Source of the DNA: Ceratothoa steindachneri
Lineage: Eukaryota > Arthropoda > Malacostraca > Isopoda > Cymothoidae
Assembly (NCBI GenBank): GCA_963969495.1
Contig: OZ018318.1
Span: forward strand, 172,306,040-172,370,039
Direction of reading: 5' to 3'
Length of the DNA: 64,000 bases
In this document: positions 11,327-22,430 of the stretch, in pieces
Position numbering within the stretch: position 1 is the first letter of the stretch
Layout of the letters: the number at the start of each line of letters is the position of its first letter
The notes under the pieces: model-generated
What the model saw: only the letters and a program-made list of their open reading frames with translations
Database searches by the model: none
What the model was told of the DNA's origin: nothing
Translations under genes and position numbers: made by a program

Positions 11327-11392
11327 GTAGCCGAGAACTAGGCTGTTTGTTTACGGCAACTTATGCCTAAGTGGGACGTCGCCAGATAGCCC
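11327..11392 (+). other. Conserved LINE 3' double hairpin (LINE-A)
   Basis: TAGCCGAGAACTAGGCT forms the first stem. The second is ggcaac paired with gtcgcc around an inner gcc-containing loop. This copy has more mismatches than the others. It sits just before the poly(A). Confidence 0.6.
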
Positions 11393-11508
11393 CCCCCCAA
11401 AAAAAAAGTCCTCTCCCAAAAAGAAAAAGACTAAGAAGACTCGAGGCTCCTCTCCATCCGCCATAGATCGGCACATCCGGCCCCTCTGCCTCACCGGGTA
11501 CGGAGCTC

Positions 11509-14394
11509 GTGACCATGACAAAGACCAAAAGTGCACAGGGTGGAGCCTCGATGACATCGGGGCCCCTAATTCAGAGGGTACCTGGCGTTTTCGAGTCCGC
11601 TGGCTTCAAACGCTTTCTCGTTATTCGCTCCACTGATGGCAGCATGTTGTCCAAGGGCAACATGATCCATCAGAGGAGAGGATTGGCTAGTGTAATTGGT
11701 AGATTGCCGAAGGTAACCCGTTTCTCGGACGGGAGCTTTCTGGCGAATGCGGCGAATCCCGCCGAGGCGGCCAAGATAAGTGCTCTTCGGACACTTCATG
11801 GCACCCCGGTGAGTGTGACGCCGCACTCTACCATGAACTTTGTGAAAGGAGTAGTTTATGCGAGGGAACTCGTTGACTTCTCCATTGAGGACATCACCCT
11901 AGAGCTGGCCGACCATGAGGCGATCAAGGTCGAACGTGTGATGAGAAAACAGGGAGGGGCCTCGAGACCCACCCCTACACTCTTCGTCACGTTCGACTGT
12001 GACGAGCTCCCTGAGTCGGTGCGTGCTGGTTGGTACCGCTACCGCGTGAAGGCATTCGTGCCACTGCCGCGGCAGTGCTATTACTGTCACCGCTTCGGCC
12101 ATACGAATCGTTCTTGTAGACGTGCAAAGTCGGGGTCACCCGAAGTTTGTGTAAATTGCTGTAAGGCCGCACACGATAAGTCCAAATCGTGTGCGGAGCC
12201 CCTGACCAAGACTAACACCAAGAGTGCACAGGGCGGAGCCTCGATGACATCGGGGCCCCTCATTCAGAGGTTACCTGGCGTTTTCGAGCCCGCTGGCTTC
12301 AAACGCTTCCTCTTTATTTGCTCCACTGATGGCACCATGTTGTCCAAGGGCAACATGATCCATCAGAGGAGAGGATTAGCTAGTGCAATTGGTAGAGAGC
12401 CGAAGGTGACCCGTTTCTCGGATGGCAGCCTTCTGGCGAATCCCGCCGAGGCGGCCAAGATAAGTGCTCTTCGGACACTTCATGACACCCCGGTGAGTGT
12501 GACGCCGCACTCTACCATGAACTTTGTGAAAGGAGTAGTTTATGCGAGGGAACTCGTTGACTACTCCATTGAGGACATCACCCTAGAGCTGGCCGACCAT
12601 GGGGCGGTCAAGGTGGAACGTGTGATGAGAAAACAGGGAGGGGCTTCGAGACCCACCCCTACACTCTTCGGCACGTTCGACAGTGACAAGCTCCCTGAGT
12701 CGGTGCGTGCCGGTTGGTACCGCTACCGCGTGAAGGCATTCGTGCCACTGCCGCGGCGGTGCTATTACTGTCACCGCTTCGGCCATACGAATCGCTCATG
12801 TAGACGTGCAAAGTCGGGGTCACCCGAAGTCTGTGTAAATTGCTCCAAGGTCGCACACGATAAGTCCAAATCGTGTGTGGCCAAGTGTGTCAATTGCGGA
12901 GAGCCGCACCCTGCTTCTTCGAAGCAATGTGGTGCATATCTCCTGGAGAAAGAAATCCTGGCCGTTCAGGCCCAGGATAGACTCTCATTCCGCGAGGCTA
13001 AGGACTTGGTCCTGGCGCGCCCAGCTCTGCCTGAGACGTCATATGCCTCAGTAGTTCGAAAGGCACCCTCTGCTCCTGGCCCATCCAGGCCAACGAGCAC
13101 GGTTGTTTCCGCGCCCATTGGGAGCCCTTCTGCGGGCTCTACCCAACCCGGGCGCTCCCCTGGTAAAGCTGGCGGCAAAAAGGGTTCATACCCAGCCCCG
13201 GCTAAAACCAGGGCTCCCCCCTCTTCCCCCAGCGTGACCGTTTCCCGCAAGGCGAAACGGCCACGCGCCTCCACCGAGTCGTTAGACTCACAGGAGGCAA
13301 CACCCCTGAAGATGGTCGCTAGGCCATCTTCAGGGGTTCCTAAAGCTGTCCCCCGAAAGGAGGACAGCAACAAAGGAGCTTCGGCTCCTTCGCCCACGCC
13401 CCGAGGTGGAGCGAGTGGCTCGGAGACGGTGGTTCCTCGAAAAGAGGCCCCCCCGCCTCCGAAGCCGCAGCGCCCGCCTAAGGTTTCGAGGCGGAGGGAG
13501 GAAAAGACTCACATGGCGAGCCCAACCTCCCCCAATATGTCCTCGAAGGCGACAGCGCCTCCAGCGCTTTGTTCGGCCACAGCGCCCGGGGTTCTGCCCC
13601 CGGGAAGCGTACGGCCATTCCCGTCAGGGTCTTCAATTCGAGGAGGGCCCTCGCGTCTCCTCCGAGCTAGGCCTGGAGGGCATATTCCTTCAATGGAATT
13701 GCCGTGGACTCCGGGCCAACTGGGAGGAGCTGCGGAGGCTCGCCTAGTCCCGTTCCCCGTTAGCTTTTTTTTTCAGGAGACCATGCTAGGCGCGTGCCCC
13801 CTGCCTGCCCTTCCGGGGTATAAGGGTCTTGCGACCCCAACACCGCGGGATGGCCAGGCTGGGGGATGCGCGGTTTACACCCGGAATGATGTCTCCCTTC
13901 TTCCTTTCTCCTTAGATAACTCCTTTCAGGCAGCGGCTGTGCAGCTGCACCTGGATAGGAGGTATACTATCATTTCTGCGTACATTCCACCGTCAGCTGA
14001 CTTCGACACGGGAGACTTTCGCCGCGTCGTGGCACGGTTGCCGAGGCCCTATGTCTTGCTTGGAGATCTGAACGGCAGGCATCCTCTCTGGGGAGATTAC
14101 TCCATAAATCCCAGGGGACAAGTCCTTGCCGATCTGATCGAAGAGCTTGAGATGGGTGTCCTAAACGTGGATGAGTTTACGCATCACTGTCTGAGAACCG
14201 CTTCATTTTCTTGCCTTGTTTTATCTTTGTGCTCTTCGGATGCACAGCCTGATTTTGATTGGGGGGGGTGGTCGATGACGTCCATGGTAGTGATCACTTT
14301 CCCATTCAAATATCATTTTCAGGGCAACTGCTGCCTGAGAGACCACCTCGGTGGTGCTTGGCGCGGGCGCGGTAGCCTGCATTTCAGGAAATGA
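11509..14394 (+). pseudogene. LINE-B fused ORF: duplicated gag core joined to endonuclease
   Basis: A single open frame of 961 codons. Codons from about 11509 to 12190 encode one gag core with two zinc knuckles. From about 12190 the core starts again (EPLTKTNTKSAQGG) and runs to all three knuckles and the Pro-rich tail. Deletion of an A in the segment before the ORF1 end (cggccacagc versus cggccaacagc) shifts the frame. A longer T-run near 13768 shifts it into the endonuclease frame, so the endonuclease (FFQETMLG onward, with LLGDLNGRHPLWG) is fused to gag. The N-terminal endonuclease residues (IFLQWN) are read out of frame and lost, so activity is unlikely. The first gag unit resembles the LINE-D subtype (TKTKSAQGG, DGSM) and the second resembles LINE-A (TKTNTKSAQGG, DGTM). 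Confidence 0.85.
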
Positions 14395-17300
14395 CTGAAT
14401 TCTCTATCTCAGTCGAGGAGTTTAGGTCGGTTGATGAGGCCGTTGAGTTCTTCTCCGGCAACCTCATCGCGGTGGGCCTGACTACTATTCCTAGGATGTC
14501 TGGCCGTTTTGCACGCCGACCACTCCCATGGTGGTCGGCCGAGTGTGAGACGACCCTCAAACAGAAGCGTTATGCCTACATGCGCTATAAGCGCCGCCCG
14601 AACGATTTCACTGTCGCTGAATTTCGTCGGGCTAGGGCTAGGTTCCGGTATTTTTCGAAGCACGCCCGCCGCTCTTCTTGGCGGGCATATGTGTCTTCAC
14701 TTAACGGGAAGACCCCTTTAGCTGAGGTGTGGAAGTGAGTCAAAAGGATTCGGGGTAAGTTCTCGTAGGACCCCCCTCCCGTTCTCCAGGAGAATGGGAC
14801 CGCAATCTCGGACCCCGCGTCCGTGGCGGAATCCTTAGCGACCGCTTTTTCCGCATTCTCTAGCCGTGATGCTGCTCCGCCAGCATTCAATGCACGTCGT
14901 GATGTCGCAGAAGGCCGCCGGCTGGACTTTACCTCCAGAGGCGGAGAACCCTTCAACGACAAGTTTACTGTGAGTGAGTTGCGTTCCGCTCTCGCTTCGT
15001 GCGCGGACACCGCCCATGGTCCGGACGATGTCCCGTACGCCATGCTTCGACACCTGGGTGAGCGAGGCATGGCCTTTCTGTTAGATTTGTTCAACAGGAT
15101 CTGGGTGGAAGGTCTTCTCCCAGACTCCTGGCGAATCGCTACTGTGCTCGCCTTTCGCAAGCCGGGGAGAGATCACTCTACTCCGACTGGTTTCCGCCCA
15201 ATCTCTCTAACCTCTTGCGTGTGCAAGTTGATGGAGAAATTGGTAAATGTTAGATTAGACTATTTCCTGGACAGCGGAGGCCATCTGTCTTCTGCAGAGT
15301 GCGGCTTCCTAAGTTCCACTCCACGTCGGATGCTCTGCTCCGACTGGAAAATGCCGTCTGCGAGGCTTTCCTTCGTAGACAGCACTACGATCTGGAGAAG
15401 GCCTATGATACCGCATGGCGATACGGTATCATAGAGACTCTCCACACGATGGGGGCGAGGGGACGCCTCCCAATGTTTATATCTGAATTTTTGCGAGATC
15501 GTCGATTCCGCGTACGGGTGGGGGGAGCCCTCTCCGGCCCAAAGGAGCAGGAAGAGGGTGTCCCGCAGGGAAGTGTCCTCAGTGTCACACTCTTTGCCCT
15601 GAGCATGGACGGCATCACCTCGGTGCTGCCGGAAGATGTTCTCGCTACGCTCTACGTGGACGACCTTTCGATCTCTTTTGGCGCGGCCCAGATGCCAACT
15701 CTAGAGCGTCGACTCCAACAGGCATTGAACCGCGTCTCTCGCTATGCCGAAGCGCACAGGTTTCAGTTTTCTTTGGCCAAGACTAAGGTGGTGCACTTCT
15801 GCCGCCATCCACGGCTTCACCCCGACCCAGATTTGTTTCTTAATGGGGTGCGCCTGGATGGGTTGAGTCGCACAGTTTCCTTGGTCTTGTATTCGACCGA
15901 CGCCTCACCTGGGAGGCTCATATTCGCAGCTTTAGGGTCTCTTGTACCTGCGCCATGGACATTCTCCGTTCCGTGACGTTCAGCGCTTGGGGCGCTGATA
16001 GGGCTACCGCCTTACTTTTTTATCGATCCTTTGTTCGCTCGAAGCTCGACTACGGATGCGAGTTTTATGCATCCGCAGCCGAGCGTTTATTGCGGAAGGT
16101 GGATTCGATCCACCACACCGGCCTTCGCCTTGCGACCGGTGCCTTCCGCACTTCCCCCATTGAGAGCCTGTTGGTCGATGCTGGGGAGATGCCACTCGCT
16201 CTGCGCCGCGTGCAGTGCATCACTCGCCTGTACGCGCGAGCCCGGCGCCTCCCTCAGTCGCCAACAGCTCTCACTGCATCCGCAGCTAATCTCGATGGTG
16301 CCTATGCCGCCGAGAGACGCCAGTCATACTTTAAGCCCTCTGGGTTTAGGGCCAGGAAACTCCTTCGAGAGGTAGATATAGCTCTCGGGCCGGTGGCGCC
16401 CCTGGTTCTGCCCAGGACGCCACCCTGGAGGGTACCACATTTGGCTATTTGTCGCCACGCCTCTGCTCCCAAAGCTTGTACTGCGCCGGGAGTATTGCGT
16501 TCGACCTTTTTGGAGCACACATCGTGTCACGCTGGTACCGTGCCAGTGTATACGGATGGCTCCAAGTCCCAAGAGGGGGTCGGCTTCCACGCCGTATCCC
16601 CTCTGTTTGAAGTCAGCGGGGTTCTACCAGGCGCTGCGTCTGTCTTCACGGCCGAGCTGGTGGCAATACACCACTCAGTACGGGAGATTACGCGACGTGC
16701 CCGGTTCGGAGACCAGATTGTGATCTATAGCGACTCACAAAGCGCCCTGAGTGCTCTCGGGGCATTGTAATCTCCGCATCCGCTGGTTCGCGAAATCCGT
16801 GACGCCACGGTTTTGGCGAGCCGGGCAGATGTCGAGATTATCTTCTGCTGGGTTCCTGGACATGTAGGAATTGCGGGGAATGAGCGCGCCGATGTGGGTG
16901 CCAAAGAGTCCGCGAGGACTCTGCGACCGGACCAGCGTTTCGCTCTTCTTCACACTGACTACATGGCAGAAATACGGGCAGCTCTTCGGACTGCTTGGCA
17001 AAGAAGATGGGAGACGGTCGAGGGGAACTTAAAGTTGCGTGCCATTGCGCCGCGACTGTTCCCATGGACCTATCCCCCAATGCCGCGGCGGCTTCAGGTT
17101 GCTTTCTGTCGTCTTCGAATCGGACACCCTCGTGTGACGTATCGCTATTTGATGGAGCGCTCGCCTTCGCCCTATTGCAACGAATGCGTAGTCCCCCAGA
17201 CTGTTCGGCACATTCTTGTCGAATGTCCCAGTCTGGATGATCTTCGCGCACGATACCTGTCCCGGTACCGGGATGGGCGGGGTCGCTACCGCCTGTTCCT

Positions 17301-17442
17301 TGTACTCGGGACGAGTGCGTGCACCATGACTAGTGGACTTATTGACTTTTTGGGGGAGGCTGGCCTTCTCCCTTTCATTAAACCCGGTTTAATTGTTGTT
17401 GTTGTTGTTTTTATTGTTTTTGTTATTGCTTTTTTATTGTAA
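14391..17442 (+). pseudogene. LINE-B ORF2 remainder: RT, RNase H, CCHC
   Basis: Continues ORF2 in pieces. Linker 14391-14738 ends at a TGA (gtggaagtga). The RT spans 14823-15976 with YVDD at 15653-15664 and frameshifts near 15308 and 15860. The connection/RNase H region 15955-16770 keeps VYTDGS, FTAEL and SDSQSA. After the stop, 16813-17442 holds GHVGIAGNERAD and the CCHC motif PYCNECVVPQTVRHILVEC. All catalytic signatures are still recognisable, so the decay is fairly recent. Confidence 0.85.
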
Positions 17443-17474
17443 TTTCTTTTTATTGTTTCCTGTTTAATTTTTAA

Positions 17475-17540
17475 AGTAGCCTATAACTAGGCTGTTTGTT
17501 TACGGCGATTAATGCCTAAGTCGGCAGTCGCCAGATAGCC
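17475..17540 (+). other. Conserved LINE 3' double hairpin (LINE-B)
   Basis: TAGCCTATAACTAGGCT (stem 1), then ggcgatt-AATGCCTAAGTCGGC-agtcgcc (stem 2 with an inner GCC/GGC pairing; one end pair is a G-U wobble), directly before the 23-A tail. Confidence 0.65.
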
Positions 17541-17567
17541 CCTTAAAAAAAAAAAAAAAAAAAAAAA

Positions 17568-19637
17568 TTGTTTGGCCGACATCGCCCTGGGTTCTGCCCC
17601 CGGGAAGCGTACGGCCATTCCCGTGAGGGTCTTCAGTTTGAGGAGGGCCCCCGCGTCTCCTCCGAGTTAGGCCTGGAAGGCATATTTCTTCAATGGAATT
17701 GCCGTGGACCCTGGGCAGACTGGGAGGAGCTGCGGAGGCTCGTCTCTTCCCGTTCACCGTTAGCTATCTTTTTGCAGGAGACCATGCTAGGCGCGTGCCC
17801 CCTACTTGCCCTCCCGGGGTATAAGGGTCTTGCGACCCCACCACTGCGGGATGTCCGGGCTGGGGGATGCGTGGTTTACACCCGGCATGATGTCTCCATC
17901 TTCCTTTCTCTTTAGTTACCTCCTCTCTGGCAGTGGCTGTGCAGCTGCACCTGGATAGGTGGTATGCTATCATTTCTGCGTACATTCCACCGTCAGCTGT
18001 TCCGACGACGGGGACTTCCGCAGCGTCGTGGCACGGTTGCTGAGGCCCTATCTCTTTCTTGGAGATCTAAACGGCAGGCATCCTCTCTGGGTAAATAACT
18101 CCATATATCCCAGGGGACAACTCCTTGCCAATCTGATCAAAGAGCTTGAGATGGGTATCCTAAACGTGGATGAGTTTACGCATCACTGTCCGAGAACCGC
18201 TTCATTTTCTTGCCTTGACCTATCTTTGTGCTCTTCGGATGCACAGCCTAATTTTGATTGGGGGGTGGTCGATGACCTCCATGGTAGTGATCACTTTCCC
18301 ATTCAAATATCATTTTCTCGGCGGCTTTCGCCTTAGGGCCCACATCGGTAGGGCTTGGGGTGGGCGCGGTGTCCTGCATTTCAGGAAATGACTGAATTTT
18401 CTATCTCAGTCGAGGAGTTTAGGTCGGTAGATAAGGCCGTTGAGTTCTTCTCCGGCAACCTCATCGCCGCTGGCCTGAATACTATTCCTAGGACGACTGG
18501 CCGTTTTGCAAGCCGACCACTCCCATGGTGGTCGGCTGAGTGTGAGACGGCCCTCAAACTGAAGCGTCATTCTCACATGCGCTATAAGCCCCGCTTGAAC
18601 GATTTCACTGTCGCTGAATTTCGTCGGGCTAGGGCTAGGTTCTGGTAGTTTTCGAAGCACGCCCGCCGCTCTTCTTGGCGGGCATACGTGTCTTCACTTA
18701 ACAGGAAGACCCCTTGCAGAGGTGTGGAAGAGATTCAAAAGGATTCGGGGCAAGTTCTCGCATGACTCCCCTCCCGTTCCCCAGGAGAATGGGACCGCAA
18801 TCTTGGACCCCGCGTCCGTGGCGGAATCCTTAGCGACCCCTTTTTCCGCATTCTCTAGCCGTGATGCTGCTCCGCCAGCATCCAATGCACGATGTGATCT
18901 CGCTGAAGGCCACCGATTTGATTTTAGCTCCCGTGGTGGAAAACCGTTCAACGACAGGTTTACTGCGATCGAGTTGCGTTCCGCTCTCGTTCATGCGCGG
19001 ACACCGCCTGTGGTCCGGACGATGTCCGGTACGCGATGCTTCGACACCTGGGTTAGCGAGGCATGACCTTTTTTTTTCTTTGTTGAACAGGATCTGAGTA
19101 GAGGGTAACCTCCCAGATTTCTGGCGAATCGCTACTGTGCTCGCCTTTTGCAAGCCAAGGAGAGATCACACTACTCCAACCGGTTTCCGCCCAATTTCTC
19201 TAACCTCCTGCGTGTACAAGGTGATGGAGAAATTGGTAAATGTTAGATTAGCCTTTTTGGGGTACAACAGAGGACATTTGTTTTCTGCGCATTGCAGCTT
19301 CCGCAAATTCCATTCCGCGTCTGATTCTCTGCTTCGCCTGGAAAATACTGTCTGCGAGGCCTGCCTTCGAGAACAGCATTGCGCCACGCTGTTTTCGATC
19401 TGGGGAAACCTTATGATATCGCATGGCGATACGGTATCATGGTGACCCTCCACACGATTAAGGCGAGGAGACGCCTCCTGGTTTTTATAGCTGAATTTTT
19501 GCGAGATCGTCGATTTCGCGCACCGTTGGGGGGGAGCCCTCTCCGGCCTAATGGAGCAGGAAGACGGTATCCGGCAGGAAAGTGTCCTCAGTGTCACACT
19601 CTTTGACTTGAGCATCAATGGCGTTACCTCGGTGCCT
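17568..19637 (+). mobile_element. LINE-C: LINE fragment truncated at both ends
   Basis: It starts at the base after the LINE-B poly(A), near the gag end (ggttctgcccccggg). It covers the endonuclease (LFLGDLNGRHPLW, about 18055) and the start of the RT (FRPISLTSC, about 19186), and stops just before the YVDD region near 19637. It is more diverged than its neighbours, with many stops and frameshifts. Its 3' part is missing; the sequence continues directly into the 5'UTR of LINE-D. Confidence 0.85.
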
Positions 19638-20054
19638 CCAACCGTGCTGACGGGACTCAGCACCCCGTCCGGCCCCAGCTTGGCCTCTCTTACTTCCTTC
19701 AAAACACTTGTTTCCTCTCTTTGCATACAACCTCTCCCACAACTTTCTCTCGTCAGCCTCTAATTTCACAGGGTAGATGCTGACCTTCTTATCAAGCCAG
19801 CCGTCCCGGATCGGGGCTGAGGGGGGAGGGGACAATGTTCCCTAACCCCTGAGCTGCGGTTCGGGATGGGTTTTTTTTAACAACCTGCTTCATCCCCACC
19901 CATACCTTCCTCACATCCCTTTTCCTCTCCTCTTCACATTCTATCCATTTTTACGCCGTGTCTACGGTGGAGCCGCCATGCCGATGGACTGCCAGGCCAC
20001 CAGGCGGGAAGGGTGGTCCCAAATGGCGTCGCCTGGCTCTGCCAGGCCTGTAAG

Positions 20055-20087
20055 CACCTCTTGCAGTGCGGGCAACTGCAAGAGGTG
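20055..20087 (+). other. Conserved 5'UTR hairpin (LINE-D)
   Basis: CACCTCTTGCAGT pairs perfectly with ACTGCAAGAGGTG (13 bp) across a 7-nt loop (gcgggca). Confidence 0.7.
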
Positions 20088-20179
20088 ATGAGCTATTGCG
20101 TCCCGTAGCACAAATAGGGTCACCATGCCCAATGATGTAAATAAAAAAAAACCCCTAACCCCCCAACTTCACTGAGAAA

Positions 20180-22430
20180 ATGGAGGTCGCCCCCCTTGTG
20201 CTTGCGCAGTGGACCCAACATACTTCTTTAACCGGAGAGGAGGCTTACTCCTCTCCTACGCCTACGGGTGTAGGGGACACCCCCTCACCCCCTTCTCTGG
20301 AGGTGCTTTCGGGCACCTCCCTATGTCCAGTGGCAGTCCCTCCTTTGCTTTCTAAGGGGACTGCCAAGAAAGCCAGCAGGCAGCCCATTGACGACCGGCC
20401 CTCGTGTAAGCGGCTCGGTAGGGCAAACCCCCTTAGGGGGGAGAGGGAAGCCAGGCCCCTTCGGTCGTTTCCCTCAAAAGACCTGCTGGCAAGAATATTA
20501 AACCTTGCCGGGGTCAAGGCCTGTGCCTTCCCACTAAAGACTCATGATGCTGCCAAGGGGTCCTGCGATGTCCTGAGAGGGAATGGCCAACTGGAGGCCC
20601 CTCCTGTGATAGACATGGTCCTTGAGGAAAACCAGCCTCAGACAGTAGTGCCTTCAATGGGGGGAAATCCGGGCTCGGCGCCAAGCACCGAACCTGAATC
20701 CACCCCTATGCAAGGTCCTCCTCAAACGGCTGTAGATTCTCAGGCAGTACAAGAAGGGGAGGGATCTCCTCAGAATGATGCCCCTACGACCACCAGGACC
20801 TTCTCCATTTCGGAGAAGGACCTGGCTGAGGCCGGTACATCTGGCCTGGGGGCTTCTACCAGCGGAGGTGAGAAGCATGTTCATTCCCCGCCCTCCTCTC
20901 CTAAAAAGAAAAAGAAGACAAGAAAGACTAAAAAGACTCGGGGCTCCTCTCCATCCGGGGGGCTTCAGGGACGGATGTGTCTGCTGCCACTCTGGCAAGC
21001 GACCAAGCCAAGATCGGCACATCCGGCCCCTCTGCCCCCCTGGGTACGGAGTTCGTGACCATGACAAAGACCAAAAGTGCACAGGGCGGAGCCTCGATGA
21101 CATCGGGGCCCCTCATTCAGAGGTTACCTGGTGTTTTCGAGCCCACTCGCTTCAAACGCTTCCTCGTTATTCGCTCCACTGATGGCAGCATGTGTTCCAA
21201 GGGCAACATGATCCATCAGAGAGCCGAAGGTGATCCGTTTCTCGAAAGGGAGCCTTCTGGCGAATGCGGCGAATCCCGCCGAGGCGGCTAAGATAAGTCC
21301 TCTTCGGACACTTCATGGCACCCCGGTGAGTGTGACGCCGCACTCTACCATGAAATTTGTGAAAGGAGTAGTTTATGCGAGGGAACTCGTTGACTACTCC
21401 ATTGAAGACATCACCCTAGAGCTGGCCGACCATGGGGCGGTCAAGGTGGAACGTGTGATGAGAAAACAGGGAGGGGCCTCGAGACCCACCCCTACAATCT
21501 TTGTCACGTTCAACTGTGACAAGCTCCCTGAGTCGGTGCGTGCCGATTGGTACCGCTACCGCGTGAAGGCATTCGTGCCACTGCCGCGGCGGTGCTATTT
21601 CTGTCACCGCTTCGGCCATACGAATCGCTCATGTAGACGTGCAAAGTCGGGGTTACCGGAAGTCTGTGTAAATTGCTCCAAGGTCGCACACGATAAGTCC
21701 AAATCGTGTGTGGCCAAGTGTGTCAATTGCGGAGAGCCGCACCCTGCTGCTTCGAAGCAATGTGGTGCATATCTCCTGGAGAAAGAAATCCTGGCCGTTC
21801 AGGCCCAGGGTGGACTCTCATTCCGCGAGGCTAAGGACTTGGTCCTGGCGCGCCCGGCTCTGCCTCAATGGTTAGAAAGGCACCCTCTGCTCCTGGCCCA
21901 TCCAGGCCAACGAGCACGGTTGTTTCCGCGCCTATTCGGAGCCCTTCTGCGGGGTCTACCCAACCCGGGTGCTCCCCTGGTAAAGCTGGTGGCAAAAAGG
22001 GTTCATACCCAGCCGCAGCTAAAACCAGGGCTCCCCCTTCTTCCCCCAGCGTGACCGTTTTCCATAAGGCGAAACGGCCACGCACCTCTACCGAGTCGTT
22101 AGACTCACAGGAGGCTACACCCCTGAAGATGGTCGCTAGGCCATCTTCCGGGGTTCCTAAAGTTGTCCCTGAAAGGAGGACAACAACAAAGGTGTGGCGG
22201 GTGGCTCGGAGACGGTGATTCCTCGTAAAGAGGGCCCCCGCGTTTCGGGGCGGAGGGAGAAAAAGACTCGCATTGCGAGCCCAACCTCCCCCAATAAGTC
22301 CTCGAAGGCGACAGCGCCTTCAGCGCTTTGTCCCGCCAACAGCGCCTGGGGTTCTGCCCCGGGGAAGCGTACGGCCATTCCCGTGAGGGTCCTCAATTCG
22401 AGGAGGGCCCCCACGTCTCCTCCGAGCTAG
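20180..22430 (+). pseudogene. LINE-D ORF1, gag-like protein (several frameshifts)
   Basis: The ATG at 20180 begins a frame (MEVAPLVLAQ) that reads straight into the conserved LTGEEAYSSPTP segment. This is the best candidate for the family's gag start. Domain order is as in LINE-A: low-complexity N-half, lysine patch, RRM-like core, three knuckles (CYFCHRFGHTNRSC, CVNCSKVAHDKSKSC, CVNCGEPHPAASKQC), Pro/Ser tail, stop at 22428-22430. Frameshifts lie near 20950, 21225 and 21870; the one near 21225 also removes part of the MIHQRRGLASAIG segment. The tail is shortened near 22190. Confidence 0.82.

Larger units (their letters stand above)
4809..11407 (+). mobile_element. LINE-A: near-complete non-LTR retrotransposon copy
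   Basis: This is the most complete plus-strand copy, about 6.6 kb. In order: partial 5'UTR (lacking about 260 bp of the 5' end), ORF1 gag, an overlapping ORF2 with endonuclease, reverse transcriptase, RNase H and a CCHC end, a T-rich 3'UTR, 3' hairpins (about 11327-11391) and poly(A) (11399-11407). APE-type endonuclease plus RNase H plus three gag zinc knuckles place it in the I-group of LINEs (I/LOA/R1-like); the exact clade needs a tree. It starts directly after the poly(A) of LINE-c and is followed directly by LINE-B, all in the same strand. Frameshifts and a stop mean it is dead as it stands. Confidence 0.9.
11408..17567 (+). mobile_element. LINE-B: 5'-truncated LINE copy with duplicated gag core
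   Basis: It begins inside gag (the lysine-rich patch, ccaaaaagaaaaagac) at the base after the LINE-A poly(A). It runs through gag, ORF2, 3' hairpins (about 17475-17540) and a pure 23-A tail at 17545-17567. The gag core is present twice in tandem. ORF2 carries a one-base loss near 15308, a 15-bp in-frame deletion near 15390, a nonsense change near 16768 (TAA where LINE-A reads GAA), and a lost terminal stop that extends the frame to 17442. The long, clean poly(A) suggests this is one of the younger insertions. Confidence 0.9.
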
